Shown piece after piece: positions 39,620-48,564 of a stretch of 64,000 bases of DNA (position 1 is the stretch's first letter; each line of letters starts with the position of its first letter). The DNA is from Arthrobacter sp. B0490 (GTDB lineage Bacteria > Actinomycetota > Actinomycetes > Actinomycetales > Micrococcaceae), in the NCBI RefSeq assembly GCF_002929355.1, contig NZ_PJIR01000010.1, forward strand, positions 1-64,000, written 5' to 3'. The notes below the pieces were generated by a model, which had not been told where the DNA came from, did no database searches, and saw only the letters and a list, made by a program, of their open reading frames with translations. Both the position numbers and the translations under genes were made by a program.

Positions 39620-39718
39620 TTCCTTCTCCTTCTGAGTAATCTCACTGCGAGGGGTGTGGAATTCTCGGCTGTAGGTCCTGCAGGGGTCGGAGCCCCTGTG
39701 AACCACCGGCCTCTAGAG

Positions 39719-39753
39719 TAAGCATACTTAGTAGTTAATTGGAAGCAGGCTTA
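39719..39753. promoter_or_regulatory. two operator-like palindromes before the DUF2382 gene
   Basis: TAAGCATACTTA at 39719-39730 is a palindrome with one central mismatch. GAAGCAGGCTTA at 39742-39753 matches TAAGCATGCTTA at 10 of 12. Their centres are 23 bp apart. They lie about 100 bp upstream of the DUF2382 start. Confidence 0.5.
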
Positions 39754-40039
39754 GCGTCCGGGCGCCCCTCCGGCACCGGATCCGGGCTGTCCAGGGGTAC
39801 CGGAGATCGCGATCCCGCGGGTTCTGAGCCGGCGCGTGCTTCCGTATGATGACGAACAGGTCCAGCTACCGGCCGAACATCCCCGAATCAAGCCCATGCA
39901 TGCGATCCATGCGCATCCACCCCGTACGACGACCTGCGCCGACCCTGGGCAATGCCACTCGGACAGGTGCGTGCGGCAGGTACGAAAGCCTCTCCTGGAC
40001 CGCCGGCAGGCCGCTTCGCAGATCCCCGGAAAGGCCACC
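39754..40039. other. intergenic region without a clear gene
   Basis: Short frames occur on both strands but none has family features or a convincing ribosome site. It probably holds the divergent promoter for the small gene at 40040. Confidence 0.35.
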
Positions 40040-40378
40040 ATGCCAACAGCACGGCCCCCACATATCCATCACGTCCTGATCGCCGCCGCCGATCTCGAAG
40101 ATGCCGCGTTCCAGCGCGACCGGCTCGCACTGGCCTGCGGCGAGGCGATCCGGGACGCGCTCGAGGGAGGTTTCTCGCACCTGCAGATCGCGCGGGCGGC
40201 CGACATGACGGAGGCCGAGGTCCGCCGCCATGCGGAGGCCCCACCGGTCGGACCGGACGTCCTCGGGGACGTCGCTGCCCTCGCGCCGTGCTCCGCGGGC
40301 GTGACGGAGCCGCAGGAGGACGGCACCTCGAGCGGACCGTCTCACAGCGCGCTGCGTGAAGACGATGCCGTCCTCTGA
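40040..40378 (+). CDS. small protein with a helix-turn-helix-like core
   Basis: A 112-residue protein starting MPTARPPHIHHVLIAAADLE after GGAAAGG. The central GGFSHLQIARAADMTEAEVR resembles a helix-turn-helix that could bind DNA, as in small Xre- or resolvase-like domains. The C-terminal third is disordered and acidic. There is no signal peptide. The next reading frame overlaps its end. Function is not known. Confidence 0.6.
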   Translation: MPTARPPHIHHVLIAAADLEDAAFQRDRLALACGEAIRDALEGGFSHLQIARAADMTEAEVRRHAEAPPVGPDVLGDVAALAPCSAGVTEPQEDGTSSGPSHSALREDDAVL

Positions 40379-40565
40379 TGGTGCCTCCGGCATGGCCGGA
40401 GGACGCGGGACGGCGCTGCTGGTCATCGACATGCAGAACGCATTCTTCGAGGACGACAAGCTGGCCGGCGTCCGGCGCTCGCTCATCGACGCCTGCAACG
40501 GCCTGTCCGTCGAGTACCGGCAGGCCGTCGTCGCGCAGGCGGTGGCCGAAGCACTCCTCGCCTGA
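40356..40565 (+). pseudogene. isochorismatase-like remnant
   Basis: A 69-residue frame beginning at GTG 40356 or ATG 40365. Residues 19-45 (TALLVIDMQNAFFEDDKL) match the N-terminal strand and catalytic Asp region of isochorismatase-family cysteine hydrolases (about 180-220 residues). The following ACNGLSVEYRQAVVAQAVAE no longer fits that domain's middle and resembles its tail. The Lys and Cys of the catalytic triad are missing. It looks like an internal deletion, though a short expressed protein cannot be excluded. Confidence 0.5.
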
Positions 40566-40631
40566 CCGGTCGGGCGGCGTGGGCAGGACCGGCCCGCGGA
40601 GGGCCCCCTCCGCCGTGTGGGCCGGGGAACG

Positions 40632-40664
40632 ACGGAAGGCCACCGGGAACCGGTGGCCTTCCGT
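40632..40664. terminator. bidirectional hairpin terminator
   Basis: A perfect 15-bp stem (ACGGAAGGCCACCGG and complement) with a GAA loop. It lies between the isochorismatase remnant on the plus strand and the envelope operon that ends at 40679 on the minus strand. Confidence 0.85.
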
Positions 40665-40678
40665 TCATTGCACGGGGA

Positions 40679-41362
40679 TCAGCTGTGCTGGACGTTCGAC
40701 TTCGCGTCCTGCGCGCTGCCCTTCACGTCGCTGGCGGCGTGCTGGCCCTCGTCCTTCACGGTCTGCACGGAGTCCGCGGCCGTCTCCTTGACGGACTGCA
40801 CGGCCTCCTGCACGGGCTCCTTGACGTCCTCGACGACCTGCTTGGCCGCTTCGGTCACCTTGTCCTTCAGGGGAGCGACCTGCTCCTTGAGCTGCGATGC
40901 TGCCTGCTGCTCTTTCTCGCTGGCCGGGATGACGCTGGCGACGAGCAGGCCGAGGCCGAACGCGATGAGGCCCGCGGCCAGCGGGTTGCCCGCAGCCTTG
41001 TTGCTCAGCTGGCGGGGCGCCCCCTGGACGACCTGGCCTGCATGGTGCGCCTTGTCCTTGGCCGAGCCGGTGGCGGACTGGGCGCTGCCCACACCGCTTC
41101 CTGCCCTGTCCTTGACGGAACCGGCCTTGTCGGCGACGGTTCCCTTCACGTCCTCGGCCTTTCCGAGCACTGAATCCTTGACGTCCTCGGCCTTGCCCAT
41201 GACGGTCTCCTTCACGTTGCTGAAGCTGTGCTTGACCTTCTCGGTCTGGCGATGCGCGATGTTGGCCGGGTTGACCTTGTCCGCGACGGCGTCGACGTCG
41301 GTCCCCAGCTCCTGGCGGGTGCGCTCGATGTCTGCGCGGATCTCATCTGGCGTCTGGCTCAT
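40679..41362 (-). CDS. DUF3618 membrane protein with LEA-like repeats
   Basis: A 227-residue protein. The N-terminus MSQTPDEIRADIERTRQELG is the DUF3618 signature. Then come amphipathic Lys/Ala/Asp-rich repeats (VKETVMGKAEDVKDSVLGKA) like LEA or apolipoprotein-type helices, one membrane span near residue 130 (GLIAFGLGLLVASVIP), and a second set of helices. This suggests a membrane-anchored protein that protects the envelope under stress. It overlaps the upstream holin-X-like gene start by 4 bp, so the three-gene operon is co-translated. Confidence 0.85.
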   Translation of the reverse strand: MSQTPDEIRADIERTRQELGTDVDAVADKVNPANIAHRQTEKVKHSFSNVKETVMGKAEDVKDSVLGKAEDVKGTVADKAGSVKDRAGSGVGSAQSATGSAKDKAHHAGQVVQGAPRQLSNKAAGNPLAAGLIAFGLGLLVASVIPASEKEQQAASQLKEQVAPLKDKVTEAAKQVVEDVKEPVQEAVQSVKETAADSVQTVKDEGQHAASDVKGSAQDAKSNVQHS

Positions 41363-41811
41363 CGTGTCTGCTCACCTGGTTTCAGTGTCGGCGGGATCTC
41401 TTTGACGGTCTCCGCTGTCAGCGGGAGACCCTTGACCTTCTTCATTTCCTTCTTGCCCCGGGAGGCCAGTACCGCGGCGATGATGCCCCAGAGGACGGCC
41501 ACGATGACGGCGGCCCATCCCAGCGGCATGAGGGCACCGAGACCCCACATGAGCGCGAGGGACAGGAAGAGGAGTACGAAGTGGCCGCCGACGGCGGCGC
41601 CGGCGAACATGCCCGCGCCCTTTCCGGCGTCCTTCGCCGACTCGGTCGCCTCGGCCTTCGCCAGGGCCACCTCCTGGCGCATGAGCTTGGAGAGGTCCTT
41701 CGTCACCTCCCCGAGGAGCTCGCCCACCGAGGCGTTGGCGGAGCGTTGCTCGGCCTCCGTCGGCAGGGGTGCGGCGGCCTGGTGGGCGCCGCCCGTGTAT
41801 GCCTCAGTCAT
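41359..41811 (-). CDS. putative actinobacterial holin-X/DUF1469-type membrane protein
   Basis: A 150-residue protein. The N-terminal half is a helix with SVGELLGEVTKDLSKLMRQE and VALAKAEATESAK, then two membrane spans (GGHFVLLFLSLALMWGLGAL and WAAVIVAVLWGIIAAVLA), and a short basic tail. This is the layout of the Act-holin-X (phage_holin_3_6) group, which are chromosomal proteins rather than lysis holins. It lies in the middle of a three-gene operon with overlapping ends. Confidence 0.85.
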   Translation of the reverse strand: MTEAYTGGAHQAAAPLPTEAEQRSANASVGELLGEVTKDLSKLMRQEVALAKAEATESAKDAGKGAGMFAGAAVGGHFVLLFLSLALMWGLGALMPLGWAAVIVAVLWGIIAAVLASRGKKEMKKVKGLPLTAETVKEIPPTLKPGEQTR

Positions 41812-42650
41812 CAGCGAAGGCTCCCGTCATTCGGGAGGGTGCCCACGGGAGGGGTTCCCGGCGGGATGGTGGGGTAGTCGTCCGTCGGATCGACGAAGGC
41901 AGGGCTGGACTGGGCGACGTGCTGTCCACGCGTGGACTCGCCGAAGCCGGCGGAGGCGGGGGTGCCGCTGTAGGCGTCGGAACCGACCTCGGTGTACCCG
42001 GCGTAGGTGCCCGTCGGCGTGCCTGTCGAGGTGCGGCCCTGACCGCCCGAGGTGTTACCGGACGAAGGGTTGCCCGTCAGGCCGCGGGTGAGGCGGCCGA
42101 CGACGAGGCCGGACCCGGCGGCGATGGCGAGGAAGGTGCCGGGCTTGCGGCGGGCGAAGGCCTTGACGTCCTCGAGGATGTCGGAGGCATCGCGGCCCTC
42201 GAGCCAACCGGCAGCCGAGCCGGTGCGCTGGGAGGCCTGCTGCACGAGGTTGGAGACCATGTGGTTGTCGGACTTCTCGGCCATCGACTTGAGCTCGTCC
42301 GAGATGCTCCGGATGCCCTCGGTGATCTTCTGCTGCTGCGAGCCCGCCTGGTTCTTGACCTCGGAGGTCACGGTGCCGAGCAGGTTCTTGGCCTGCGTCC
42401 CGGCCTCGGCGGCCACGGTCTTCGCCTCCGTAGCGGCGGTTCCGGCGACGTTCTTCGCCGCTTCCTTGCCGTCCTGCCCGACCTGCTTGGCCTGATCCTT
42501 GGCGACGGACTTCTTGGAGTCGCCCGAACCGGAGGTGCCGCCGGTGGTTCCCGTGGTGCCGAGCTCGGTGGCTCCGAGGTTCGATGTGGACGACTCGTTG
42601 CCGGTCGTGGAGGGAACCAGGGGATCCTTCGGCCAATTCTGCGTAGTCAT
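41811..42650 (-). CDS. hydrophilic helical membrane-associated stress protein
   Basis: A 279-residue protein, first in the three-gene minus-strand operon. The N-terminus is a Thr/Gly/Ser-rich tail. Residues about 45-115 are Lys/Ala/Glu-rich amphipathic helices (AKNVAGTAATEAKTVAAEAG). The middle has LKSMAEKSDNHMVSNLVQQA and a weak hydrophobic segment FLAIAAGSGLVVGRL. The C-terminal 90 residues are disordered, with Gly/Thr/Tyr. I do not recognise a named family. The start at 42650 has AGGAAG, and it sits under the palindromic operator at 42746. Confidence 0.75.
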   Translation of the reverse strand: MTTQNWPKDPLVPSTTGNESSTSNLGATELGTTGTTGGTSGSGDSKKSVAKDQAKQVGQDGKEAAKNVAGTAATEAKTVAAEAGTQAKNLLGTVTSEVKNQAGSQQQKITEGIRSISDELKSMAEKSDNHMVSNLVQQASQRTGSAAGWLEGRDASDILEDVKAFARRKPGTFLAIAAGSGLVVGRLTRGLTGNPSSGNTSGGQGRTSTGTPTGTYAGYTEVGSDAYSGTPASAGFGESTRGQHVAQSSPAFVDPTDDYPTIPPGTPPVGTLPNDGSLR

Positions 42651-42745
42651 GGTCTTCCTAACGTTGATATTGCCGTTAAAGCGGACGGTCCATCGTGTTC
42701 TCGATGCGATGGTCCGGCATCTCGTGCTGGACTTATCACTGAAGC

Positions 42746-42814
42746 TAAGCATGCTTACCTTCATTGATGCAAGCTCTTTCGCAAGATTCCGCAACTTCTA
42801 AATAAGTAGACTTA
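42746..42814. promoter_or_regulatory. two operator-like palindromes in a divergent promoter
   Basis: TAAGCATGCTTA (42746-42757) is a perfect 12-bp palindrome, nearer the envelope operon. TAAGTAGACTTA (42803-42814) is the same arms with a different centre, nearer the Mn-catalase gene. Their centres are 57 bp apart, and they lie 96 and 118 bp from the two gene starts. Confidence 0.55.
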
Positions 42815-42931
42815 GTATCTTCCGAAAATCCTAGGCGGGCTTCTACCGTCGAAGCAAGAGGACCGCACGCGGCCGCTTCCGGAAGAAGCGGGGCCTCACC
42901 CGGGCGGACCCGATGTGGGGAGGAACCACCC

Positions 42932-43813
42932 GTGTTTTTTCACAAGCAGGAGCTTCAGTACAAGGCGACCCCCGACAGGCCCGACGCGATCTACGCGCGG
43001 AAGCTGCAGGAGGTCCTCGGGGGCCAGTACGGCGAGATCACGGTTGCGCTGCAGTACAGCTTCCAGGCCTGGAACGCCCATATCCCGGGCAAGTACCGTG
43101 ACCTGCTGTTCGGGATCGGCGCCGAGGAGATGGGCCACGTCGAGATGCTCGCCATCATGATCGCCCGGCTGCTGGAGAAGGCGCCGCTGGGCATCACGGA
43201 GGACTCCCTCCAGGCCGACCCGGCCGTCGCGGCCGTCATCGGCGGCACCGACATGCAGCAGGCCATCGTCGCCGGTGCCGGTGCGCGCGCCGTGGACAGC
43301 AACGGCAACCCCTGGCAGGGCAGCTACCTGACCGCCAGCGGTAACCTCCTGGCGGATTTCACCGCCAATGCCAACGCCGAGATGCAGGGCCGCCTGCAGG
43401 TCGCCCGGCTCTACCACATGACCGATGACCACGGGGTGAGGGACATGCTGTCCTTCCTCCTGGCCCGGGACACCATGCACCAGAACCAGTGGACCGCGGC
43501 GGCGCGTGAGCTGCAGGAGTCGACGATGGAGGAGATGCCGGTGCCGAGCAACTTCCCGATCAAGAAGGAACTCCGCGCGGTCTCCTACCAGTACCTCAAC
43601 TTCTCGGACGGCAAGGCGGCATCCGAGGGCAGCTGGGCATCCGGTCCCACGCCGGACGGCAAGGGCGAATTCACCTACCACGAGGGGCCCACGACGTCCG
43701 CGCCGATGGGCCCGCCCACGCATCCGGATTCCCGGTTCTACGGGACCACGGAGATCCCCAACACCGTCGAGAAGCTCGCCGGTACCGTGCAGGACAAACT
43801 GAACCGCGAATAG
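42932..43813 (+). CDS. manganese catalase
   Basis: A 293-residue non-haem catalase that splits hydrogen peroxide. All dimanganese ligands are present at the usual spacing: Glu35 (QYGEITVALQ), Glu66 and His69 (GAEEMGHVEM), Glu150 (NANAEMQGRL) and His183 (RDTMHQNQW). The protein starts at GTG 42932 after GGGAGGA. The C-terminal Gly/Pro-rich tail is typical of the family. It is divergent from the envelope stress operon and followed 24 bp later by a DUF4383 gene. Confidence 0.95.
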   Translation: MFFHKQELQYKATPDRPDAIYARKLQEVLGGQYGEITVALQYSFQAWNAHIPGKYRDLLFGIGAEEMGHVEMLAIMIARLLEKAPLGITEDSLQADPAVAAVIGGTDMQQAIVAGAGARAVDSNGNPWQGSYLTASGNLLADFTANANAEMQGRLQVARLYHMTDDHGVRDMLSFLLARDTMHQNQWTAAARELQESTMEEMPVPSNFPIKKELRAVSYQYLNFSDGKAASEGSWASGPTPDGKGEFTYHEGPTTSAPMGPPTHPDSRFYGTTEIPNTVEKLAGTVQDKLNRE

Positions 43814-43837
43814 CGGCCCGGAAAGAAGGAGAGTCTG

Positions 43838-44299
43838 ATGGCAGATACGGACGATCGGACGGCGGATGGCCGCCGGACGACCCTGCAGCGCGCCGCGCAG
43901 GCGGTGGGCGTCGTGTTCCTGCTCGTCGGGATCCTGGGGTTCATCCCCGGGATCACCTCGGACTACGACACGATGAAGTTCGCCGGACACGAGTCGGAGG
44001 CGAAGCTCCTGGGTATCTTCCAGGTCTCGATCCTGCACAATATCGTCCACCTGCTGTTCGGCATCGCCGGCCTCGCGATGGCGAAGACCGTGTCGGGGTC
44101 GCGCACATACCTCCTGGGCGGAGGCGTCATCTACCTCGTCCTGTGGATCTACGGCCTCGTCATCGGCCAGGACTCGGCTGCCAACGTCGTCCCGGTGAAC
44201 AGCGCCGACAACTGGCTGCACCTCGTCCTCGGCGTCGGCATGATCGGGCTCGCCCTGGCACTGAGCCGCGGCGCCCGCGACAGGGCCGGACGCGCCTAG
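43838..44299 (+). CDS. DUF4383 membrane protein
   Basis: A 153-residue protein with four spans (VGVVFLLVGILGFIPGIT, then HNIVHLLFGIAGLAMAK, YLLGGGVIYLVLWIYGLV and LHLVLGVGMIGLALALS). HNIVHLLFG and NWLHLVLG are the DUF4383 hallmarks. It follows the Mn-catalase gene with AAGAAGGAGAG as ribosome site, so it is probably in the same operon. Function unknown. Confidence 0.88.
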   Translation: MADTDDRTADGRRTTLQRAAQAVGVVFLLVGILGFIPGITSDYDTMKFAGHESEAKLLGIFQVSILHNIVHLLFGIAGLAMAKTVSGSRTYLLGGGVIYLVLWIYGLVIGQDSAANVVPVNSADNWLHLVLGVGMIGLALALSRGARDRAGRA

Positions 44300-44499
44300 G
44301 CGCGGCACGCTCCCGGACGCTGGATCCCGTCCCGGACCCCCATTCCGGGAGCATCGCCGACGATGCCGGACCGCAGGCCCCCCGGGTACGAGCGGGCCGG
44401 CGTCGTCGTGCCGTCCCGGTCCGCGTCATGTCGGAGAAGGGAAGTACGCTTGGTTTCGATGCCCGGCCCAGCGGGTCGAACCGACAGAAGAGGTCCCTG

Positions 44500-45534
44500 A
44501 TGAAGCAACCCTCACCGCGCGGCGACGCCAGCGCACTGCTCCTGGCCGTGATCGGCGAGACCGTCGCGTCGCAGGAGGAATCCCTCTCCCGGCTCGATGC
44601 CGTCGTCGAGGCATCGCTGGCCCGCACGCCGGACATCCTGCACGACGAGGACCTCCAGCTCACCCTGTTCTGCCTGTACGAGCTGCACTACAGCGGAATC
44701 GACGAGGCGGGCGACGACTGGGAGTGGAATCCCCACCTGCTGGGTGTGCGGCAGCGCATCGAGGCGGCCTTCGAGGCCGGGGTTCGCGCCGCAACGGTCG
44801 TCGGGACGCTGCCGGCCGCCACCAGCGAGGCGGTCTGCGCCGAGTTGTTCCGCCTGACCGGTGAGGACTCCGGTCCGAGCATGTCCCGCTTCGTGGCGAA
44901 GTCGGCATCGCACGACCAGCTGCGCGAGTTCCTCGTGCACAGATCCGTCTCCCAGCTCAGGGAGGCCGATCCCCATACCTGGGCCATCCCCCGCCTGACG
45001 GGGAGGGCGAAGGCGGCGCTGGTGGAGATCCAGGCCGACGAGTACGGCAACGGCCTGCTGCCGCGCATGCATTCGGTCCTCTTCGCCCGCACGATGCGCG
45101 AGCTGGGGATGGACGACACCTATGGCGCCTATCTCGACGCTGCGCCGGCCATCACGCTCGCCTCCAACAACCTGATGTCCCTCTTCGGGCTCAACCGCCG
45201 GCTGCGCGGTGCGATCGTGGGGCACCTCGCCGCCTACGAGATGACGTCCTCCCAGCCCAACCGGCTGTACTCGCGGGGCTTCACGCGTCACGGGTACGGC
45301 GAGGACGCCACCGGATACTTCGACGAGCACGTCGAGGCCGACGCCGTCCACGAGCAGATCGCCGGCCGCGACATGGCGGGCGGGCTCGTCGAGTCCGATC
45401 CGCACCTCCTGGGGGACGTCCTGTTCGGCGCGGCGGCGGCCCTCGCCGTCGGCTCCCTCATGACGGTCCACATCATGGATGCGTGGGAAGAGGATCGCTC
45501 GTCCCTGCGCACCGCCGGGGCGATGGCCTCGTGA
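44500..45534 (+). CDS. iron-containing redox enzyme family protein
   Basis: A 344-residue helical protein of the haem-oxygenase-like diiron group. Likely metal-ligand segments are LYELHYSGID, IQADEYGNG and FDEHVEADAVHEQ, which give the Glu/His set of this family. The start at 44500 has AGAGGT; an in-frame ATG at 44428 would add 24 residues. Its stop overlaps the CDGSH gene start as GTGA, so the two are coupled. Likely an oxygen-activating or oxidase-type enzyme with the CDGSH protein as an electron carrier; substrate unknown. Confidence 0.85.
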   Translation: MKQPSPRGDASALLLAVIGETVASQEESLSRLDAVVEASLARTPDILHDEDLQLTLFCLYELHYSGIDEAGDDWEWNPHLLGVRQRIEAAFEAGVRAATVVGTLPAATSEAVCAELFRLTGEDSGPSMSRFVAKSASHDQLREFLVHRSVSQLREADPHTWAIPRLTGRAKAALVEIQADEYGNGLLPRMHSVLFARTMRELGMDDTYGAYLDAAPAITLASNNLMSLFGLNRRLRGAIVGHLAAYEMTSSQPNRLYSRGFTRHGYGEDATGYFDEHVEADAVHEQIAGRDMAGGLVESDPHLLGDVLFGAAAALAVGSLMTVHIMDAWEEDRSSLRTAGAMAS

Positions 45535-45800
45535 GTGCCGATGCCCTCGACGGGGTGGGCGGCGGAGCAGCTCCCGTCCCGGCGCACCCGCTGAACTCGG
45601 GCGACGCCGCTCCCGTCTCCGTCGTCGCCTGCCCCGACGGCCCGCTGCTGATCCGCGGAGACTTCCAGCTCGTCGGCGCCGACGGCAGCGAACTGCCCCG
45701 CACGCGCCGCACCGTGGCCCTGTGCCGCTGCGGAGCGTCGGTCCTGAAACCGTACTGCGACGGCTCGCACAAGCTCATCGGGTTCCGCTCGGACCCCTGA
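45531..45800 (+). CDS. CDGSH iron-sulfur domain protein
   Basis: An 89-residue protein starting at GTG 45531. The C-terminal CRCGASVLKPYCDGSHK is the CDGSH motif with three Cys and one His that hold a [2Fe-2S] cluster, as in mitoNEET-like proteins. The N-terminal half has VVACPDGPLLIRGDF, common to the bacterial short forms. It is coupled by a 4-bp overlap to the iron-containing redox enzyme. Confidence 0.92.
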   Translation: MSADALDGVGGGAAPVPAHPLNSGDAAPVSVVACPDGPLLIRGDFQLVGADGSELPRTRRTVALCRCGASVLKPYCDGSHKLIGFRSDP

Positions 45801-45857
45801 GGACACGACGACGGCGGGCGACACCTTCCCGGGCACTCCGGCGAACCAGGAGACCAC

Positions 45858-46613
45858 ATGGCAATCGACCTCAACAGCGACGTAGGGGAGTCCTTCGGCA
45901 ACTGGACCTTCGGCGACGACGCGGGCATCATCGCCTCGGTCTCGAGCGCGAACGTGGCCTGCGGGTTCCACGCGGGTGATCCGGCGGGCATCCGCGCAAC
46001 CTGCGCCGCAGCCGCGGCCGCCGGCGTCACGGTCGGCGCGCACCCCGGGTACCGGGACCTTGCGGGATTCGGCCGGCGGTTCATCGACATCGAGCCCGGC
46101 GAGCTTACCGACGACGTCGTCTACCAGATCGGCGCACTCCAGGCCCTGGCCCGCGCGGCGGGAACGACCGTGAAGTACGTGAAGCCCCACGGCGCGCTGT
46201 ACAACACGATCGCGGTCCACGAGCGCCAGGCCCGCGCCGTCGTCCGGGCGGTCCACGAGGTCGACGGCACACTGCCGCTGCTGGTGCTGCCCGGCACCGT
46301 GATCGAGGCCGAGGCGCGCGCCACAGGGCTCCGGACCGTGGTGGAGGCCTTCGCCGACCGCGCCTACCAGCCCGACGGCGCCCTCGTGCCGCGGCGGGAG
46401 CCCGGCGCCGTCCTGCACGCGGAGTCCGACGTCGTCGAGCACGTCCTGCGCATCGCGACGGCCGGAGAGGTGGTGGCGGTCGACGGGTCCCGCATCCGCA
46501 TCGCCGCCGAGAGCATCTGCGTGCACGGCGACACCCCGGGGGCTGTCGGAATGGCTGCGGCGGTGCGCCGGGCCCTGGCGTCCGCCGGCGTGGACGTCGG
46601 TGCCTTCGCCTGA
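45858..46613 (+). CDS. pxpA: 5-oxoprolinase subunit PxpA
   Basis: A 251-residue LamB/YcsF-family protein, full length, beginning [20 protein letters not shown] with the family's DLNSDxGE motif. Other markers are [34 protein letters not shown] and [12 protein letters not shown]. With PxpB and PxpC it hydrolyses 5-oxoproline to glutamate using ATP. CAGGAG precedes the ATG. The next gene overlaps its end by 14 bp. Confidence 0.95.
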   Translation: MAIDLNSDVGESFGNWTFGDDAGIIASVSSANVACGFHAGDPAGIRATCAAAAAAGVTVGAHPGYRDLAGFGRRFIDIEPGELTDDVVYQIGALQALARAAGTTVKYVKPHGALYNTIAVHERQARAVVRAVHEVDGTLPLLVLPGTVIEAEARATGLRTVVEAFADRAYQPDGALVPRREPGAVLHAESDVVEHVLRIATAGEVVAVDGSRIRIAAESICVHGDTPGAVGMAAAVRRALASAGVDVGAFA

Positions 46614-48237
46614 CGCCGCCGCTCCGGGCGGCAGGCACGCCCCGGGTGGCATCCCGCTGCGGCCGGTCGGCGATCGTGCCCTGCTCGTCGAGCTGCCCGG
46701 CCTGCCGGAAGTGCTCAGCCTGCAGGCACAGCTGCGGGAGCACCCGGTCGACGGGCAGGTGGACGTGGTGCCGGCCGCGACGACGGTCCTCGTCACGGTC
46801 GAGGACGCCCGCCGGCTCCCCGCCCTCGCTGCCCGGCTCCGCACGATCGACCTGTCCGAGCCCGCCGGGCAGGACGACACGCTCATCACCATCGAGGTGC
46901 AGTACGACGGCGCCGACCTGGCCGAGGTCGCGGAGCGGACGGGGATGAGTGGGGACGCCGTGGTCGCGGCCCACACGGGCACGCCCTGGGTCGCCGCCTT
47001 CGGGGGCTTCGCGCCGGGCTTCACCTACCTGACGGGTGGCGATCCGCGCCTCGCTGTCCCCCGGCGCGACTCCCCCCGCACGGCCGTCCCGGCCGGGTCC
47101 GTGGCACTTGCGGGGCCGTTCTCGGCGGTCTACCCGCGGCAGTCACCCGGAGGCTGGCAGCTGATCGGGCGGACCGACGCGGTCCTGTGGGACATCCGCC
47201 GGAGCGGGCCCGCGCTGATCGGTCCCGGCAACAGGGTCCGCTTCACCGCGGTGCGCGAGCTCGTCGACATCCCACCACGCACGCTCCCCGGTCCGCCTGC
47301 CGCTCCCGCTCCCGTGACAGTTCCCGTGCCCGCTCCCCTGCTCCCTGGAAGGGGTGTGACGCCGACGCCCCCGGGGCTGACCGTCGTCCGGCCCGGCCTC
47401 TACAGCACGCTGCAGGACCTGGGCCGGCCCGGCCTCATGGCCCTGGGCGTCGCGGGGGCGGGTGCGCTGGACCGCGCAGCCCTGCGGCAGGCCAACAGGC
47501 TGGTGGGCAACGCACCCGGATGCGCCGTGATCGAGAGCCTCAACGGCGGTCTGGTGCTCGCCGCGGAGGAGGACCAGGTGCTGGCGGTCACCGGCGCCGA
47601 CGTCGGGCTGACCGTCTCCCCACCCGACGGCGGGGAGCGCGGGCCCGCCCTCTGCGCTCCGTTCCTCCTGCGGGCCGGTGAGGTGCTGCGGCAGTCGCCC
47701 CCGGTGTCGGGGCTGCGCACCTACACGGCCGTGCGCGGCGGGTTCGAGGCCGGGGAGGTGCTGGGCAGCCGGTCCACCGATTCGATGTCGGGGCTCGGGC
47801 CGCCCGCCCTCACGGCCGGCACGCATCTGGCAGTGGGCCGGCCGGCGCGGGGATCGACGGTCGGGAACCCCGAGGAGCCGAGGCCGACCGCGGGGCCCGA
47901 GGTGCTGCGCGTCATCCCCGGTCCGCGCGACGACTGGTTCGACGACGGACCGGCCCGCCTGTACGGGACGGACTGGACGGTGACGGCCCGGTCCAACAGG
48001 ATCGGCCTCCGCCTCGACGGGCCGGCCCTCGTCCGGGCCCGGGACGGTGAGCTTCCGAGCGAAGGTACGGTGCGCGGCGCGCTGCAGGTCCCGCCGTCGG
48101 GCCTGCCGGTGCTGTTCCTCGCCGATCATCCGGTCACGGGTGGGTACCCGGTGATCGCCGTCGTGGTAGCCGCGGACCTCGACAGGGCAGCGCAGCTCGC
48201 ACCGGGATCCACGGTGCGGTTCCGCGTCGGACCCTAG
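46600..48237 (+). CDS. fused 5-oxoprolinase subunits PxpB-PxpC
   Basis: A 545-residue fusion. Residues about 17-230 are PxpB (KipI type; [14 protein letters not shown], then [15 protein letters not shown] and [13 protein letters not shown]). After a Pro-rich linker, about 265-545 are PxpC (KipA type; [37 protein letters not shown] and [10 protein letters not shown]). The start at GTG 46600 overlaps pxpA. Fusion of B and C is common in actinobacteria; it makes a two-gene pxp operon. Confidence 0.93.
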   Translation: MPSPDAAAPGGRHAPGGIPLRPVGDRALLVELPGLPEVLSLQAQLREHPVDGQVDVVPAATTVLVTVEDARRLPALAARLRTIDLSEPAGQDDTLITIEVQYDGADLAEVAERTGMSGDAVVAAHTGTPWVAAFGGFAPGFTYLTGGDPRLAVPRRDSPRTAVPAGSVALAGPFSAVYPRQSPGGWQLIGRTDAVLWDIRRSGPALIGPGNRVRFTAVRELVDIPPRTLPGPPAAPAPVTVPVPAPLLPGRGVTPTPPGLTVVRPGLYSTLQDLGRPGLMALGVAGAGALDRAALRQANRLVGNAPGCAVIESLNGGLVLAAEEDQVLAVTGADVGLTVSPPDGGERGPALCAPFLLRAGEVLRQSPPVSGLRTYTAVRGGFEAGEVLGSRSTDSMSGLGPPALTAGTHLAVGRPARGSTVGNPEEPRPTAGPEVLRVIPGPRDDWFDDGPARLYGTDWTVTARSNRIGLRLDGPALVRARDGELPSEGTVRGALQVPPSGLPVLFLADHPVTGGYPVIAVVVAADLDRAAQLAPGSTVRFRVGP

Positions 48238-48407
48238 CGCCCGATCGCCTGGTGCCCGAGCCGGTACAGCAGTACGTCGAAGGCGGCGCGCCGGTACTGT
48301 TCACGCGCCCGTGCCGAGGGGAAGGCGTCCAGGATCCGGAGCGCGCGTCGCTCCCGCTCCTCCAGGGCGAGGAGCTCGTTCTCCACGAAGGACGTGCGCG
48401 AGGTCAC
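48234..48407 (-). CDS. small conserved-type hypothetical protein
   Basis: A 57-residue, mostly helical protein starting at GTG 48407 (TSRTSFVENELLALEERERR). It overlaps the end of the pxpBC gene by 4 bp on the opposite strand. The ribosome site is weak (GGGACC). No family recognised. It is called because the frame is coherent and the charged-helix composition looks protein-like. Confidence 0.5.
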   Translation of the reverse strand: MTSRTSFVENELLALEERERRALRILDAFPSARAREQYRRAAFDVLLYRLGHQAIGR

Positions 48408-48564
48408 TGCCGGTCCCGTCGATGTCGGTAGTGGGGCTTCTGCGGGCCAGTCTAGAACGCCCTGATCCGGGAGAGCAGTGCACCTGAAGTTTCGCGGGCG
48501 GAAATGCTGCCGAAACCGCCGCTGCGTAACGTGGACCAGCAGACCACTTCCATAGGAGGCTGCG

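Noticed and set aside
41359..41811. Prophage remnant suggested by the holin-like proteins here and at 57534
   Set aside because: Both belong to chromosomal holin-like families, and no capsid, integrase or lysin gene lies nearby.
44442..44451. AAGTACGCTT before the redox enzyme gene as a further copy of the stress palindrome
   Set aside because: Only the outer bases match TAAGCATGCTTA; it is no better than chance.
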